Source: Planctomycetota bacterium (lineage in GTDB: Bacteria > Planctomycetota > Planctomycetia > Planctomycetales > Planctomycetaceae). From it: a DNA stretch of 5,527 nt. A program made the position numbers and the translations under genes. The DNA lies in contig JAEYWB010000632.1 of NCBI GenBank assembly GCA_023429275.1, forward strand, positions 1-5,527. The letters are read 5' to 3'. The notes beneath the pieces are model-generated. The model ran no database searches and had not been told where the DNA came from. It worked only from the letters and a program-made list of their open reading frames with translations. Position 1 is the first letter of the stretch, and every line of letters begins with the position of its first letter. Of this stretch, positions 4,002-5,527 are shown in pieces.

Positions 4002-5527
4002 ATGTGTGAATCCGCGAGGCGACGGTCTCGATTTGACGGCTGGAAGTCCGCACTGAACGGCCTGCTGATGGTGGCCGTGACCGCGGCTCCCGTCTTTGCG
4101 GCAGAGCCGGTTGCTACGCCGCTCGTCTTCAACACGACCAGGCCGATCAACGATCTGAAAGGCTCTCTGGCGGCGAGGGTGCAGTTCGCTCAAAGCCAGA
4201 TCGTGCCGGCGCACGCTCGCGCGGGGGACCGCCAGCCACACCTGATCGGCTTCCGCAAGACCCTCGTGATTGTGCGGCCGCTCCAGAGCGATGGGACGCC
4301 GATCGTCGTCACCGCTCGAGCGAAGGGAGGGAAGACTCTCGGCTCGGTCACTCTCGACCCGCCGGAGAAGCTGCCGAAGACCGCCTACTCCGTCGACGGC
4401 ATCCCGGACGGGAAGATCGACTTCAAGACGGAAGCGACCGCCACGAGTGTCATCAACAACCGGCGCGATCTCGAGAAGCTGAGCGAACCGAAGGGGACCT
4501 TCCTGCTCAATCAGCTGCGGAAGGGACCGATCGTGGAGATCCAGACCGCCGATGGTCAGTGGGTCCGCGACATCTACCTGCCGGAAGCGACGAAGCTCGA
4601 GGGGAAAGTCGTGCGCGTCCGCTCGGCGGCCGGCTACGGGTCGAGCATTCACCACAGCGGCCGGGCCGTGGAGATCACCCGCGGCCAGGCACTGCACTTC
4701 AAGCACGTCGGCGGTCAGTGGATTCACGAGGGTGAGCTCGAGAACCAGGGACTGACCTATGCCAGCGACGCCTGGAGCGGCGTCCTTCCGGCCGAGTGGA
4801 TCGTCTCCGGCGTGAGCCTCAAGTTTGAGCAGGGAACCTCGAGCGGCGAACTGACCGATCTGACGATCGGGGCTCCGACCGAGCTGCTGATTCACACGAT
4901 CGACGTCGGGATGCTGGTTCCGCCGCGCAACGCGTTCCACTTTGCGAAGGATCCCGAAGCGCATCGGGAGTATTTTCAAACCGTCCCGGCCAGCCGGCTG
5001 ATCGTGAGCCAGTACGCGCCGCTGCCGCTTCCGGAGGTGATGCTCCCGACCGGGACGCTGCTGACCGATCACGACCCGAGCAAAGGGGGCTGGCACGAAG
5101 GGACCATGCGCCAGAGCATCGGCAAGGAGCTGATTTCGCACGGCATCGACAACGCCAACTACGGACTCCACTGCACGGCGGGGGAAGGGGAATCGAGCCA
5201 TCCCTACGTCGCCGCGCAGCTGGCGGCACACTGCAGTCGCGGCAAGTACGCGGCCGAGGGGATCGTGGTGCATGGGGGCTCGGGGGGGGGCGGAATCGTC
5301 ACCCTCGACGCCACGCTCCACAACGAGTTCAGCCATGAGGTCGGCCACAATTACGGGCTCGGCCACTTCGTGGGGGGCTTCGAAGGCTCGGTGCATCGCA
5401 GCGCCGACGAGATCAACTCCACCTGGGGGTGGGACGCCGACAAGAACCGCTTCCTTCCGAACTTCGCTCCGGTCCGGAGCGGAAAGGACGCCTGCCTGGA
5501 GCGGCAATGCCAGAGCCCGTTCGACGG
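4002..5527 (+). CDS. StcE/TagA-like M66 zinc metalloprotease (C-terminus off window)
   Basis: 508 codons are present, open to the right edge. Seen: signal peptide 1-33 (basic start, hydrophobic LLMVAVTAAPVFA, cleavage before AEP). The N-terminal part (about 48-95) has 'NDLKGSLAARVQFAQSQIVPA' followed by 'RQPHLIGFRKTLVIVRP', the opening seen in StcE-like proteins. The catalytic zinc motif is H445-E446-V-G-H449-N-Y-G-L-G-H455, an HExxHxxGxxH site, preceded by NEFS and followed by 'GGFEGSVH' and 'INSTWGWD', all hallmarks of peptidase family M66. Known: StcE of enterohaemorrhagic E. coli is a secreted protease of about 900 residues that cleaves mucin-type O-glycosylated proteins, with its motif at nearly the same residue number. 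Inferred: an exported protease for glycoprotein-rich substrates. Start at 4002 fits GAGAG 6 nt upstream and the signal peptide. A run of nine G (5282-5290) lies shortly before the catalytic motif. The C-terminal domains cannot be seen. Confidence 0.92.
   Translation, partial: MCESARRRSRFDGWKSALNGLLMVAVTAAPVFAAEPVATPLVFNTTRPINDLKGSLAARVQFAQSQIVPAHARAGDRQPHLIGFRKTLVIVRPLQSDGTPIVVTARAKGGKTLGSVTLDPPEKLPKTAYSVDGIPDGKIDFKTEATATSVINNRRDLEKLSEPKGTFLLNQLRKGPIVEIQTADGQWVRDIYLPEATKLEGKVVRVRSAAGYGSSIHHSGRAVEITRGQALHFKHVGGQWIHEGELENQGLTYASDAWSGVLPAEWIVSGVSLKFEQGTSSGELTDLTIGAPTELLIHTIDVGMLVPPRNAFHFAKDPEAHREYFQTVPASRLIVSQYAPLPLPEVMLPTGTLLTDHDPSKGGWHEGTMRQSIGKELISHGIDNANYGLHCTAGEGESSHPYVAAQLAAHCSRGKYAAEGIVVHGGSGGGGIVTLDATLHNEFSHEVGHNYGLGHFVGGFEGSVHRSADEINSTWGWDADKNRFLPNFAPVRSGKDACLERQCQSPFD

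Noticed and set aside
3987..5507. A 506-codon open frame on the minus strand opposite the M66 protease.
   Set aside because: The plus strand carries a signal peptide and a complete M66 motif set. The minus frame has Arg/Pro/Asp/Val-rich shadow composition and no recognisable domain, as expected antisense to a GC-rich gene.

Overview
The window is a GC-rich stretch of bacterial chromosome (base composition judged by eye). The gene mix is a secreted glycerophosphodiesterase, a single-haem Tll0287-like cytochrome, an StcE-like M66 protease, and wide gene-poor gaps holding short palindromic repeats. This suits a planctomycete-like environmental bacterium. That placement is inference; the window has no rRNA or other phylogenetic marker.

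Layout. (1) 1-890, minus: the N-terminal 296 codons of a DUF2075-type P-loop protein fused to a PD-(D/E)XK-like nuclease region; the gene runs off the left edge. (2) 891-2127: about 1.2 kb with only one small gene (1473-1679, minus, strong ribosome binding site). The rest holds repeats: an exact 20-mer present twice 70 bp apart with a 9-bp hairpin between the copies, a 24-bp near-perfect palindrome, and a roughly 95-100 bp imperfect direct repeat lying on both sides of the small gene. (3) 2128-2736, minus: exported DUF3365/Tll0287-like monohaem cytochrome c, with a good sigma70-like promoter at 2846-2874. (4) 2925-3761, minus: exported glycerophosphodiester phosphodiesterase. A small AT-rich dyad follows its stop codon. 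(5) 3762-4001: divergent intergenic region with a nested GATATC dyad in an otherwise GC-rich setting. (6) 4002-5527, plus: signal peptide and M66 zinc metalloprotease domain of an StcE/TagA-like mucinase, cut by the right edge just after the catalytic motif.

Functional reading. The three genes from 2128 rightwards all encode exported proteins. They are not one operon: the cytochrome appears to have its own promoter, and the protease is divergent from the phosphodiesterase. The DUF2075 gene belongs to a different functional group, nucleic-acid processing and possibly defence. I see no tRNA, rRNA, transposase, CRISPR array or complete mobile element. The most noteworthy items are the StcE-like protease, the paired repeats around the small gene, and the nested dyad in the divergent promoter region. 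No complete new system can be demonstrated from this window.
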